Shown: positions 22,313 to 29,998, counted from the stretch's first letter. The stretch: 41,539 nucleotides of DNA from Candidatus Omnitrophota bacterium (GCA_016206665.1 JACQRC010000097.1:1-41539); one strand, 5' to 3'. Made by a program: numbers and translations. The notes: generated by a model not told the origin, from the letters alone.

Positions 22313-22870
22313 ATGCTGAAGGGCTTAGGCGACCGGTTACGAGAACTCCGGAAACAACGCCAGCTCACTCTGATCGAGCTGGCAAAGGTCTCGAAGATTC
22401 ACGCCTCGACCCTCAGCCGGATGGAGCGCGGCCGGATGATCGGAACGCTGGAAGCTCACGTCCGCCTGTGCAAGGCGTTGAGGATTACCCTGGCAGAACT
22501 CTATGTCGGCCTAGCCGACGCCACGTCAAAGGTCAGCGTCAGAACGGCTCGGGATCACTCGGATATCTGCCGGCACAACGACAAAGTGGTCCAGCGATTC
22601 CTGACCACTGACTTTCTGCAGAAGAGACTCCTGCCCTCCCTCCTCGAGATGGCTCCGGGGGGCAAAACACCCCTCGAGCAGCACCAAGCTGATGTGGAAA
22701 AGTTTTGCTACGTGATCAACGGGCGGGTGCGGTATTCAGTGGGGCAGGATGTGCACGACCTGAAGGCAGGCGATGCGCTCTACTTTGAAGGCCACCAGCC
22801 TTCCCATCTGGAAAACACCGGCACGAACTCCGCGAAACTGCTCTGCGTGACCGTGCCCTCCGTCCTCTAA
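22313..22870 (+). CDS. XRE-family regulator with C-terminal cupin domain (paralogue 1)
   Basis: A 185-residue DNA-binding protein. The helix-turn-helix spans about 5-62 (LRELRKQRQLTLIELAKVSKIHASTLSRMERG). A linker follows, then a cupin_2 sensor domain at about 115-182 (FCYVINGRVRYSVGQDVHDLKAGDALYFEGHQPSHLEN). ATG 22313 is preceded by AGGAGGT and a good promoter, and the longer frame from 22247 would run through the promoter. It is clearly paralogous to the protein at 28987-29565: both have a KRLLPSLLEMAPGG-like hinge. XRE-cupin proteins sense small ligands and often repress their own and nearby genes. It overlaps the convergent receiver-GAF gene by four bases. Ligand and targets are unknown. 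Confidence 0.88.
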   Translation: MLKGLGDRLRELRKQRQLTLIELAKVSKIHASTLSRMERGRMIGTLEAHVRLCKALRITLAELYVGLADATSKVSVRTARDHSDICRHNDKVVQRFLTTDFLQKRLLPSLLEMAPGGKTPLEQHQADVEKFCYVINGRVRYSVGQDVHDLKAGDALYFEGHQPSHLENTGTNSAKLLCVTVPSVL

Positions 22871-24084
22871 AACCCTCCTGACAAACGCTCATCGTTGGCG
22901 AGCGCGGCGAACGCCGGCAACTGCATCCGGTAGGCGCGTAACAGCCGCTTCACCGTTTGCTGCGGAAACCACACGCCGGCGCTGGCTTCCAACTCTTCCA
23001 AGGCTTCCTCCGGCGACCGCCTCTCATAGAGCACTAAATACCGGAAGGCAAGATGAATAGCCACCTCGGCCATGGGCCAAGGGACGACGTCCTGGTCCTT
23101 GGCGTAGAGGTAGCCGTGGGCCTCGTGGTGCACCAGACAGCTGGCGACGCGCTGCTGCAACCGGGCCAGTTGGGCCGGGATCGTAAAGGTGGTCACGCCA
23201 GGGACGGTGGCCCTGGCGACGACACCAGGGGTGGTCTCCCCATCCAAGAGCAGTCCCACTTTGTTGAGCAGGTCTACGTGGTTGTCCTCCAGCCGCTCGG
23301 CGACAAAGTGGTGCATCATCTGCAGAACGTACTGGTCGTGGATGGCCTGCGGGATCAGCACGCTCCGGCTCCGATAGATCATCTGCCAGAACCGATCGGC
23401 CAAGACCACGAACCCGACGAGCGTCCTCCCCACAAACATCCCCACCGCTAACTCTGCCCCTAACCTCCGAAAGATGGTCTGCAACACGCTGTCCGCTTCG
23501 CTGGTCGAAAGGGCCAGAAGATCCAGGAGGGGCTGCTGTGGGTGGTGACGGAACCAACTGACTAATCCATGCTGAGCCGTCAACTGCTCAGGAAAGGTGC
23601 CACGCTGAACATCCGAAGTATTGAGGAGGACAAAGTCGCCGCTGCCTGGCTGCAAGACATAGATGGCGTGCCGCTCCGCCGCCAGACACGCCCCCATCCA
23701 GCGGGGCACGGTGTGGGGCTGGGTGAGGATCCGCCGGACAGTCGGGAACAGGTCGGCCAGCAAGCGCATACGAGGCAGGTAGTCATTGAGGCCCAGCTGC
23801 CGCGCCTCGGTATCGGTCTCCTCATCGACTTCATAAGCCGTCAGGATGGTACGGATGGTGCGCTGCGGATCCAGTTCCCGCAGCCGTCGCAGGAAGCGCA
23901 AGCCGGTGGTGGTGTAGGCGCGCAATTCAGCAATCACCAACTGCGGCTGCTCGTCCATCACTAAGGCCACGGCTTCGGGTTCGGCGGTGGTGGTGAGGAC
24001 CCGGTAGCCCTCGTGGGTCAATGCCTGGCCGAGCAGAGTGCAGAGTTTGGGTTCACTGTCCAGGATGAGGATCGTAGGCGTCAT
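22867..24084 (-). CDS. Pseudo-receiver protein with GAF-like middle domain
   Basis: A 405-residue protein. The N-terminal receiver fold (about 3-120) lacks the usual phosphorylation site. The acidic pocket reads LDSEP, the acceptor position is Glu53 (LVIAELR) instead of Asp, and the conserved Lys is replaced (DYLPRM). The middle region (about 130-265, ACLAAERHAIYVLQPGSGDFVLLN, MFVGRTLVGFVVLADR) looks GAF-like. The C-terminal 130 residues are helical with no domain I recognise. It overlaps the histidine kinase gene by four bases (ATGA), so they are co-expressed. The Glu could mimic a phosphorylated state, making this a constitutive or ligand-driven output protein rather than a phospho-switch (inference). 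Confidence 0.8.
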   Translation of the reverse strand: MTPTILILDSEPKLCTLLGQALTHEGYRVLTTTAEPEAVALVMDEQPQLVIAELRAYTTTGLRFLRRLRELDPQRTIRTILTAYEVDEETDTEARQLGLNDYLPRMRLLADLFPTVRRILTQPHTVPRWMGACLAAERHAIYVLQPGSGDFVLLNTSDVQRGTFPEQLTAQHGLVSWFRHHPQQPLLDLLALSTSEADSVLQTIFRRLGAELAVGMFVGRTLVGFVVLADRFWQMIYRSRSVLIPQAIHDQYVLQMMHHFVAERLEDNHVDLLNKVGLLLDGETTPGVVARATVPGVTTFTIPAQLARLQQRVASCLVHHEAHGYLYAKDQDVVPWPMAEVAIHLAFRYLVLYERRSPEEALEELEASAGVWFPQQTVKRLLRAYRMQLPAFAALANDERLSGGF

Positions 24085-26279
24085 GCGGTGGTCGTCTCCG
24101 TGGCCGCTCCCGTCGAGACCGGCAGTTTAACGGTAAAGGTGGTCCCCTGGCCGACCTCACTCTGCACCTCAATCTGACCTTTGTGGTCGCGGATGATCCG
24201 GTGGCAGATGAACAGCCCCAAACCGGTACCCTCATGCCGCGTGGTGAAGAACGGTTCAAAGAGACGTTTGAGGTTCTCCGGGGCAATGCCTGGGCCGGTA
24301 TCGGTCACCACCGCCTCGGCGTTGGGCCCCTGCCGCCGGGTCATGAGGGTGAGCGTGCCTCCGCCGGCCCGCTCCATGGCCTGGTGGGCATTGAGAATGA
24401 GGTTGACCAGAACCTCCGCTATCTGGGTGGCAAATCCTTCCACGAGTAGCTTGTCTGCGGCATACTGCTTCACGACCGTCACGGTACCAGTGGTATGGGT
24501 GTAGCGCGCCAACGCCAGGGCCTCCTCCATCGCGGCGGTGAGCTCCACCGGTGCCTTGGCCCCCCGCGTGGGGCGGGAGTGCTTGAGGATCTGCTCGATG
24601 ATGGTGCTGGCCCGGGTGCATTCCTCGATGACGCTTTCGTGGACCTTTTGGATCTCGGCGACCATCTGCTGTTCAGCTTCAGATTGCGGACTACGGTGTT
24701 TGAGGCGATCGAGGTACAGCTGACATTCCGTGGAAATGATGGTCAGGGGGTTGCGAATCTCATGGGCCATCCCGGAGGCCATCTGGCCAACGATGGTGAG
24801 CTTCTCGGCTTGAAACAACTGTGCTTGAGCCACCTTGAGTTCGTCAAAGAACTGGGCGTTCTCGATGGCGAGGGCTGCTTGGTTAGCCAGAGTGGAGAAG
24901 ACCGACAAGTCGTCCGTCGAGTAGATCTGCCCGGAGGTCTTCTGGCCCAGCACCAGAAAGCCCAACAGCCGCTGGTCGGCGAAGCTGGGAATGGCCAGGC
25001 TGGCCCGCATCTGCTCCATGCGGTTGAGCGCCAGCCGCATGTCCTGGTAGAAGCCGCCTTCCGTGAAGCGCTCGCTTTCCTCGCTCAGCATGGCTTTCAG
25101 TTCTTCCTGCACTAAGATGGCGCGCCGCTGCTTCAGGAACCGAACGAGCGGATCGTATTTTTCCAGGGCCATCCCGACCTGCAATTTCTCCTGGCCGCCG
25201 CGCGCGGCACGCAGGATGTACCGGTCGGTGTCTTTTTCGACCAGAAAAATTCCGGCATGCGTCAACCGCACTTGCTTGACTAGGACACGCACAATGACGT
25301 TGAGCAACCGGTGTAGGTCCCGGATCTGCGTCATCCCCACCGACGCAGTCAGCAGGGTTTGTTGATACCGCCGCTGCTCACGCAAAAGGCGATCCTCAGC
25401 CCGACGCTGAAAGAACAGATTCAGATAATGGGCAGCCGTCGCAAGGGCTGCGCAAACGAACCATAATCCTACCCACCACTGCCTACCAAACAACCGTTCG
25501 AGTTGTGGCTGCCACGACAGCGCACCGAGCAGTGGCAAGCCAAGCAATATAGCGTAGACCACCATAAAAACTGACGTCCTAGTAATGGCGATGTTAATAT
25601 CGAGCAGCCGATGTCTGACAATTGCATAAGTAGTCATAAACGCATAAAGTGCGACCGCGTAGGTCCCATACGGCATCAGAACAGGGATTACAACATTGAA
25701 GGTAGGCAGAAAGTTTGGAATTCCTCCGATATATGCAACCAGCATAGACCAACAAAAATAAGTCAGTTGATTACGCTTAATGCCGGTAGAACGCCTATAG
25801 ATCCTGAACAGCTCAACCAAGCCGTAGAGTGCCCACGCCACCCACATCATGAAGAATACGGGGTAGACAACCCCAGGATTGATGAAGAATCTGAAGTCAA
25901 ATTTGGGTACAACTTCCTTAATAAAGGCAGGCGTTGAATCAAGGGCCAAGGAAAGGAGGCCCCAGAAATAACCGGTTCTAACTATTGCTGCTTTCCTTCG
26001 CCTCTCATGGGGTTCGAGTAGACTCACAACAAAATGCACAAAAAAGATTGGGATGAAGATTACACCAATATGGTTAATCCTCCACCATAGGAGAGCGCTT
26101 GATGCGTTGTCCACCGTTATAGAATAGGCCTCAAGCGCACTCCACCACGCAATAGCAGCTGAATAGAGCGCATATGTTATATTCGTGAGGCGGCGTTTGC
26201 CATTTGCATAAACAAAAATCGCTAACAAGAAATGTGTTAGCGATGTTACTGCTAATGAAATGACATATTGCCCTAGCAC
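24081..26279 (-). CDS. 7TM-GAF sensor histidine kinase
   Basis: A 732-residue kinase. Residues 1-290 hold seven or eight hydrophobic helices of the 7TM histidine-kinase sensor type (NHIGVIFIPIFFVHFVVSLL, VVYPVFFMMWVAWALYG, YIGGIPNFLPTF). A GAF domain lies at about 318-475 (ASLAIPSFADQRLLGFLVLGQK). The phosphoacceptor motif is MASGMAHEIRNPLT with His506. The ATPase has the N box (LVNLILNAHQAM), G1 (VTDTGPGIAP), F box (FEPFFTTRHEG) and G2 (GTGLGLFI). All catalytic elements are intact. GTG 26279 is the likely start. It is part of the minus-strand island operon whose upstream genes include a kinase-less copy of its sensor. The N-terminal half is distinctly AT-rich and the C-terminal half GC-rich, suggesting a chimeric origin. 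Confidence 0.9.
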   Translation of the reverse strand: MLGQYVISLAVTSLTHFLLAIFVYANGKRRLTNITYALYSAAIAWWSALEAYSITVDNASSALLWWRINHIGVIFIPIFFVHFVVSLLEPHERRRKAAIVRTGYFWGLLSLALDSTPAFIKEVVPKFDFRFFINPGVVYPVFFMMWVAWALYGLVELFRIYRRSTGIKRNQLTYFCWSMLVAYIGGIPNFLPTFNVVIPVLMPYGTYAVALYAFMTTYAIVRHRLLDINIAITRTSVFMVVYAILLGLPLLGALSWQPQLERLFGRQWWVGLWFVCAALATAAHYLNLFFQRRAEDRLLREQRRYQQTLLTASVGMTQIRDLHRLLNVIVRVLVKQVRLTHAGIFLVEKDTDRYILRAARGGQEKLQVGMALEKYDPLVRFLKQRRAILVQEELKAMLSEESERFTEGGFYQDMRLALNRMEQMRASLAIPSFADQRLLGFLVLGQKTSGQIYSTDDLSVFSTLANQAALAIENAQFFDELKVAQAQLFQAEKLTIVGQMASGMAHEIRNPLTIISTECQLYLDRLKHRSPQSEAEQQMVAEIQKVHESVIEECTRASTIIEQILKHSRPTRGAKAPVELTAAMEEALALARYTHTTGTVTVVKQYAADKLLVEGFATQIAEVLVNLILNAHQAMERAGGGTLTLMTRRQGPNAEAVVTDTGPGIAPENLKRLFEPFFTTRHEGTGLGLFICHRIIRDHKGQIEVQSEVGQGTTFTVKLPVSTGAATETTTA

Positions 26280-26372
26280 GGCCTGGTCCTCTTAAGACAA
26301 AGATTAAATAGGGTTGGTAAGCGTGGCCTCTTGAGCAGGCGAGGTAGCAGTGATTCCGATCGGGACATGCGC

Positions 26373-27104
26373 CTAAGGCAAAGCTGGCTGGAAGGAAGAA
26401 GTTCTAGCCTGCCCTGGCGATACACCGACACTTAAGAAGGAGCGCTTCACAATAAGCCAGGCGGCTGTGCCAGCATAGAATGCGCTTAGATAGAGTCCAT
26501 ATGGATATAGTGGAAACCATCTGATGTCGGCCATGATGAGGAAGTTATCCAGGCCTCCAAAATAACCAAGTAGGTGGGCGATGAGATAAAAATTGAGCGT
26601 CGCTGCTTGTGCGCGTGCTAGCCCGCGCTTACTACGCCACAGCAAAAAGGATCCATAGGCAATCATTGCAACAAATGTCATGAAATAGATCGGATAAAAT
26701 ATCATTGGTTTTGGGTAGGCATACTCAGGCCATTGAACGGCTGGGCCGGTAAAATTCCTGGTAAATAGATTGAGGAGGTTATAGGCAACGGTCACCAGGT
26801 ATCCAATGAACAAAATGGGCGATTTCGAGGAAGCGCCCTCTGAGCTATAAAGCGTCGCAAAATGGAGAAAGAAGATTGGTATAAAAGTACAACCCACGTG
26901 CAGAAGCCACCCCCACCAAAAGTCTGAAATCACTGGCCGCAGCTGAAATTGGGCTGCGACTGTAAAACTCCAAAAACTGATGCTAAACCAGTGCAAACTG
27001 GAAACGCGGGCAACAGCTGAGACTGGTTTATTCTTCAGTGAGACAAGTCCAGCCATAAGCGCCGACAAGGAAAGTAGCCCTGCGGAGATTATAAAGTGGT
27101 TCAC
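26373..27104 (-). CDS. Stand-alone 7TM sensor-like membrane protein
   Basis: A 243-residue protein with about seven hydrophobic helices that resembles the sensor half of the kinase encoded next to it. Corresponding blocks are TFIPIFFLHFATLYSS (kinase VIFIPIFFVHFVVSLL), MIFYPIYFMTFVAMIAYG (VVYPVFFMMWVAWALYG) and LLGYFGGLDNFLIMAD (VAYIGGIPNFLPTF). It stops after the last helix with a short polar tail, so it has no kinase, GAF or other output domain. It begins (GTG) three bases after the thioesterase stop. It may be a truncated kinase relic, or a receptor subunit that pairs with the kinase. No frameshift or kinase remnant is visible in the 93 bases downstream. Confidence 0.8.
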   Translation of the reverse strand: MNHFIISAGLLSLSALMAGLVSLKNKPVSAVARVSSLHWFSISFWSFTVAAQFQLRPVISDFWWGWLLHVGCTFIPIFFLHFATLYSSEGASSKSPILFIGYLVTVAYNLLNLFTRNFTGPAVQWPEYAYPKPMIFYPIYFMTFVAMIAYGSFLLWRSKRGLARAQAATLNFYLIAHLLGYFGGLDNFLIMADIRWFPLYPYGLYLSAFYAGTAAWLIVKRSFLSVGVSPGQARTSSFQPALP

Positions 27105-27107
27105 GTC

Positions 27108-27647
27108 TCACTGACCTCCAACCGCTACACGAAGCTTCCCCTTTGTCAGTTCATCAGGCATGTCGCGGTCACCTGCTGCAGCATCATCAAGACACATTTC
27201 AGCTCCAGCCCTAATGGTGGGAGGTATAGAAACAAGCTTTCCGTTTTGTGCAAAAGCGAGTTTCTGCCCCCCAAACGCAATGATATCGTTGGCCTTCTTA
27301 TTCATAAAAGCGAAAAGCATGTCAAAACTCGTATGCGTAAAATTTTTGGTTTTGATAGCTATCCTAATCTCATCAAATAGCGTTGCTTCTCGCTTGTACG
27401 ACATCCAAGCATTCACGGTTATAAGCTTATAACCAGATTGCAAGATCTGCATATGATCTGGCACGGCCACGCGGAAGTATTCTTCCCTTGCTACGCCCTG
27501 CCAGTCGAAATATCTGGAAAAATAGACGTTTCCTTCAAGATTAGTGTCAGTCAGATAAACTCTTCTGTCATAGACAAACACTCGATTCTCCAGATCAAGG
27601 CCTGCGTTCCTAATTTTGCTTAATAAGCTGGCCATTATACTTTCCAT
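27108..27647 (-). CDS. Hotdog-fold acyl thioesterase (enediyne-thioesterase-like)
   Basis: A 179-residue protein of the 4HBT/YbgC hotdog superfamily. The active-site region reads YLTDTNLEGNVYFSRYFDWQ (31-50) and then GVAREEYF. The combination TNLxGNVYF plus WQGxxRE resembles the enediyne thioesterases (CalE7, DynE7 type), which use Asn and Arg residues in place of the usual acidic catalyst, more than it does YbgC (DxDxxGH). The rest of the domain follows (VNAWMSYKREATLFDEI). The last 30 residues are a polar extension. AAGGAGG precedes ATG 27647. No polyketide synthase is nearby. Its place between a receiver protein and a 7TM sensor in a signalling operon suggests it makes or destroys an acyl-derived signal (inference). 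Confidence 0.78.
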   Translation of the reverse strand: MESIMASLLSKIRNAGLDLENRVFVYDRRVYLTDTNLEGNVYFSRYFDWQGVAREEYFRVAVPDHMQILQSGYKLITVNAWMSYKREATLFDEIRIAIKTKNFTHTSFDMLFAFMNKKANDIIAFGGQKLAFAQNGKLVSIPPTIRAGAEMCLDDAAAGDRDMPDELTKGKLRVAVGGQ

Positions 27648-27659
27648 TGGAAAGCCTCC

Positions 27660-28100
27660 TTAACGATTGTAGAGCTTCCCCGTACGCAGAGTAACGACGC
27701 GTCTATGGATCGAGGTGATCGTGTCTCCGCGCAGGAGCGCCTCGACTCGTTCCTTGAGCGCCGACGGATTAGCCATTTTGTCCAAGAAGCGAACGCCACC
27801 TAACGTTACCACTTCGGCCTGGGTTTGCCAGCTGGGGTTCGTTGAAATCAAAAGGACCTTAAGATCACCATGAACCAGTTTGAGGGTTTTTAAAATATCG
27901 AGGATGTTGGGTGGTTGATTATCGAGATCGAGGACGAGTAGCTGGGTCTTGTTGGTGGCTAAGTACCCGCCAAGTTCATGCGGGTTCCGGATGGGGATTG
28001 CCTCATAGTCGTCTGATAAGACGCAGCGCATCACTTCCTCAAGCGGCTCATAGGATTCACAGAGGACGATGCGTGGTTTGGGCTGTAGCATTCCCGCCAT
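27660..28100 (-). CDS. Stand-alone receiver-domain protein (degenerate)
   Basis: A 146-residue protein with a response-regulator receiver fold (about 9-125) and no output domain. The phosphorylatable Asp58 is present (LLVLDLDNQP), and a Thr/Ser position (LLIST) and Lys108 (FLDKMAN) are in place. The N-terminal acidic pair is only CES (Glu15), and the proline after the Lys is missing. I start it at ATG 28100, and ATG 28091 is also possible. It lies 12 bases before the thioesterase gene, whose ribosome site begins at once after its stop. It could receive phosphate from the island kinase as a single-domain relay, or act without phosphorylation. Confidence 0.75.
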   Translation of the reverse strand: MAGMLQPKPRIVLCESYEPLEEVMRCVLSDDYEAIPIRNPHELGGYLATNKTQLLVLDLDNQPPNILDILKTLKLVHGDLKVLLISTNPSWQTQAEVVTLGGVRFLDKMANPSALKERVEALLRGDTITSIHRRVVTLRTGKLYNR

Positions 28101-28123
28101 TTTAGAATCGAAGTCCACTGATG

Positions 28124-28360
28124 CTATCCTGATCCTATCGCTATCGGACTGCCCGCTTTCTCGACGACTTGCGCTTGCCGCATCCTGGCGTTCGACTGGG
28201 TCTGGAGCCACCCCTGGATCTGGGCTTTGCTATACCGCCAAGACCGCCCGACCTTCATGGCGGGAATCTCCCCGCGTTGGGTCAGCCGCCAGAGCGTCAT
28301 TTTATGAATCTTGAGGTAGGCGCGCAACTCCTCAAAGGTCAGTAACTCATCCGTCGCCAT
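28124..28360 (-). CDS. Excisionase/MerR-type helix-turn-helix DNA-binding protein
   Basis: A 78-residue protein of the excisionase-family DNA-binding domain (HTH_17). The motif spans residues 5-52: LLTFEELRAYLKIHKMTLW, RLTQRGEIPAMKVGRSWRY, and the closing IQGWLQTQ. Such small proteins are either directionality factors of mobile elements or transcription regulators. GGGGGGAA precedes ATG 28360, and a strong promoter lies at 28453-28426 with a hairpin in the leader. It is first in the minus-strand operon that continues through receiver, thioesterase, 7TM sensor, kinase and pseudo-receiver. In an island without a visible integrase, an excisionase role is possible but unproven. Confidence 0.82.
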   Translation of the reverse strand: MATDELLTFEELRAYLKIHKMTLWRLTQRGEIPAMKVGRSWRYSKAQIQGWLQTQSNARMRQAQVVEKAGSPIAIGSG

Positions 28361-28381
28361 GGGATTCCCCCCAAGATAACA

Positions 28382-28405
28382 ACACCCTGGATTGCTCCAG
28401 GGTGT
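28382..28405 (-). promoter_or_regulatory. Hairpin in the leader of the HTH gene
   Basis: ACACCCTGG and CCAGGGTGT (9-bp perfect stem, 6-base loop) lie between the promoter at 28453-28426 and ATG 28360. On the minus strand it is followed by TGTTATC, too weak for a clear terminator, so it may be an attenuator or may shield the end of the upstream RNA. Confidence 0.5.
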
Positions 28406-28425
28406 AGCCTACTTTCGTATGTCTC

Positions 28426-28453
28426 AGTATACGGCTGTCACAACGCTTGTCAA
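28426..28453 (-). promoter_or_regulatory. Sigma70-type promoter of the island signalling operon
   Basis: On the minus strand TTGACA (28453-28448), 16-bp spacer, TATACT (28431-28426). The predicted start is near 28419, upstream of the leader hairpin and the HTH gene. Confidence 0.75.
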
Positions 28454-28505
28454 GGAGAAAACGCGCTCGGGTGACGTTCTGAACGGTGTGGAGGCGTGGA
28501 CAGCG

Positions 28506-28976
28506 TCAGACCGGCTGCGGGGCGTGGCGGAGCGCCTGTTCGATGGTGGCGCGCAGCTCGTGGATGTCGAAGGGCTTGGTGAAGTAGGCCAGGATCTTGT
28601 AGGTGCGGTAGACCTGGTGGGCGACGGCAAGGTCCTGGTGGGCGGTCAGGATAATGACCCGCAGCTCCCGCTGGCTCTGGCGCAGGGCGTCCAGGACGGC
28701 TAACCCGTCCATCCGGGGCATTTTGAGGTCGAGGACGAGGAGGTCATGGTGGTGGGTCTTGAGCTTGTGGAGCGCGTCCACGCCGTTGGAGGCGGTATCA
28801 GCGTAGGCGAGGCCGGCGACGAGCTCGGTGACGATGTGGCAAATCTTTGGTTCGTCATCGCAGACCAGGATCCGGAAGCGGGGTGTACGCTGGACCTTCA
28901 GGGCCGGCCGGGTCCTGCTGAGCGGCCGAGTACGCCGCTTGGGAGCGCTCAGACGCTTGAGACGCTTCTGTGGCAT
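28506..28976 (-). CDS. Single-domain response regulator
   Basis: A 156-residue protein with a basic N-terminal extension (about 1-32, rich in Arg and Lys) and then a canonical receiver domain. The acidic pair is Asp40-Asp41 (VCDDEPKI), the phosphorylation site is Asp83 (LLVLDLKMPRMDG), the switch residue is Thr111 (IILTAHQ) and the conserved lysine is Lys134 (YFTKPFD). There is no output domain. It starts 10 bases after the stop of XRE-cupin gene 2 with GAGGAG before ATG 28976, so the two form an operon. It is the only fully canonical receiver in the island and so the best candidate partner for the 7TM kinase. Confidence 0.9.
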   Translation of the reverse strand: MPQKRLKRLSAPKRRTRPLSRTRPALKVQRTPRFRILVCDDEPKICHIVTELVAGLAYADTASNGVDALHKLKTHHHDLLVLDLKMPRMDGLAVLDALRQSQRELRVIILTAHQDLAVAHQVYRTYKILAYFTKPFDIHELRATIEQALRHAPQPV

Positions 28977-28986
28977 TGTGCTCCTC

Positions 28987-29565
28987 TTACAACGCTGGCG
29001 GGCTGACGATCACGATGGCCCGTGCGGTCGTACTGCCGGGATTGGTGATGGTATGCGGCAGCGCCGCATCGAAGAAGATCGAATCGCCGGTCCCGATTCC
29101 GTGCTTCTGGTCATTCAAGTCTACCACAAGCTGGCCCTCGAACAGATAGCAAAATTTCATCGTGCCGGGCCGGAGGGCTTCCTGCAGGGTGCTGCCCCCT
29201 GGTGCGAGGTCCAACAGCGCCGGCAAGAAGGGCTTGCCCAAGACGCTCGTCGTCAGGTGCTGCAGGCTCATCCCCCGCTCCGCGACGACGTAGCTGGCGA
29301 CCCGGGCCTGGGCGCGTTGGAGCTCGACCGGCCCCTGCCAGCCTTCTAACCCCGCATAGAAATCCGCTAACGTCACCCCCAGCCCCCGGCAGAGTTTGCT
29401 GACGAGCTCCACCGTGCCGGTACGCAACCCCCGCTCCAAGTAGCTGATGGTGCTCTTATCTACACTGGAACGCTGGGCTAATTGCACGAGGCTGAGTTTC
29501 CGGTGGTGCCGCAGCGCGCGCAGCCGCGCGCCGTAGAGGTTGGGATGGACGGGTTTTCTGGCCAT
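28987..29565 (-). CDS. XRE-family regulator with C-terminal cupin domain (paralogue 2)
   Basis: A 192-residue protein with the same plan as the regulator at 22313. The helix-turn-helix spans about 12-68 (LRALRHHRKLSLVQLAQRSSVDKSTISYLERG) and the cupin domain about 120-190 (FCYLFEGQLVVDLNDQKHGIGTGDSIFFDAALPHTITN). Shared hinge blocks (LTTSVLGKPFLPALLDLAPGG) show common descent. ATG 29565 coincides with the transcription start predicted from the promoter at 29600-29572, so the message is probably leaderless. No ribosome site is present. It is divergent from the riboswitch transcript and is placed to regulate it as well as the response regulator downstream. Confidence 0.88.
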   Translation of the reverse strand: MARKPVHPNLYGARLRALRHHRKLSLVQLAQRSSVDKSTISYLERGLRTGTVELVSKLCRGLGVTLADFYAGLEGWQGPVELQRAQARVASYVVAERGMSLQHLTTSVLGKPFLPALLDLAPGGSTLQEALRPGTMKFCYLFEGQLVVDLNDQKHGIGTGDSIFFDAALPHTITNPGSTTARAIVIVSPPAL

Positions 29566-29571
29566 GCTGGC

Positions 29572-29600
29572 ACTGTAGCACAACAGGCGAACTTTGTCAA
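29572..29600 (-). promoter_or_regulatory. Sigma70-type promoter of XRE-cupin gene 2
   Basis: On the minus strand TTGACA (29600-29595), 17-bp spacer, TACAGT (29577-29572). Seven bases beyond the -10 is the A of ATG 29565, pointing to a leaderless mRNA. Confidence 0.75.
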
Positions 29601-29693
29601 CTGCTACATAAAAAATTTCATTGAATTTTAATATTACAACTATTTGTTAAAGTTTAAGTTATATATTTCAAGAATCAATCTCAAATCTTATTG

Positions 29694-29723
29694 TTGACAC
29701 TTTACGTAATCATATGGTACACT
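29694..29723 (+). promoter_or_regulatory. Sigma70-type promoter of the small ORF and second riboswitch
   Basis: TTGACA (29694-29699), 18-bp spacer, TACACT (29718-29723). The region between this and the divergent promoter (29601-29693) is AT-rich, noncoding and without other features I can name. Confidence 0.75.
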
Positions 29724-29753
29724 TCAACTGTGCTTGGAGAAGGAGCCTTCACG

Positions 29754-29873
29754 ATGTGGCGTGTGCTGAAACTCTACCGCCGATGGCTCAATTGGAAGGC
29801 CATCCGGGGCCGCAGGAAACTGGAAGGGCTGTTCGGGGAGAACTTCCCCGCGGTGTTTTTCCGACACCTGTAA
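29754..29873 (+). CDS. 39-residue basic small protein upstream of the riboswitch
   Basis: ATG 29754 has a proper AGGAG site at 29741-29745 and lies about 23 bases after the predicted transcription start, so it should be translated. The product (MWRVLKLYRRWLNWK..., ending FPAVFFRHL) is short, basic and rich in Trp, Arg and Lys, with an amphipathic N-terminal half. I recognise no family. It ends 25 bases before the c-di-GMP-I aptamer, so translation of it could influence folding of the riboswitch, or it may simply be a small effector peptide. The short hairpin GACACC/GGTGTC overlaps its stop codon. Confidence 0.55.
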   Translation: MWRVLKLYRRWLNWKAIRGRRKLEGLFGENFPAVFFRHL

Positions 29874-29897
29874 GGGTGTCCTGACAACCGAGCGGTC

Positions 29898-29975
29898 GTC
29901 CGCACGAGAAAGGCAAACCCGCGGTAACGCGGGGGCGCAAAGCCACGGATCCCTCAGGGACCGCCGGGCTGCCGA
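29898..29975 (+). promoter_or_regulatory. c-di-GMP-I (GEMM) riboswitch, second copy
   Basis: A textbook aptamer: GAGAAAGGCAAACC, P2 hairpin CCCGCG-GTAA-CGCGGG with a GNRA loop, GGCGCAAAGCC, P3 GGATCCC/GGGACC, and GGGCTGCCG. The ligand-contact G is present (c-di-GMP type). Its 3' strand GCCGGGCTGCC is also the 5' arm of the terminator that follows. The two structures exclude each other, so c-di-GMP binding should permit read-through into the 120-residue gene (an ON switch). Confidence 0.93.
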
Positions 29976-29998
29976 AAGCAAGGCAGACCCGGCGTTTT
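29963..29998 (+). terminator. Riboswitch-controlled intrinsic terminator
   Basis: GCCGGGCTGCC (29963-29973) pairs with GGCAG-A-CCCGGC (29982-29993) with one bulged A, followed by GTTTTTGTTT. The 5' arm overlaps the aptamer. Confidence 0.88.

Noticed and set aside
26280..26372. Remnant of a kinase domain after the stand-alone 7TM gene
   Set aside because: The 93 bases contain no H-box or ATPase motif in any frame, so the protein appears simply to end after its last helix.
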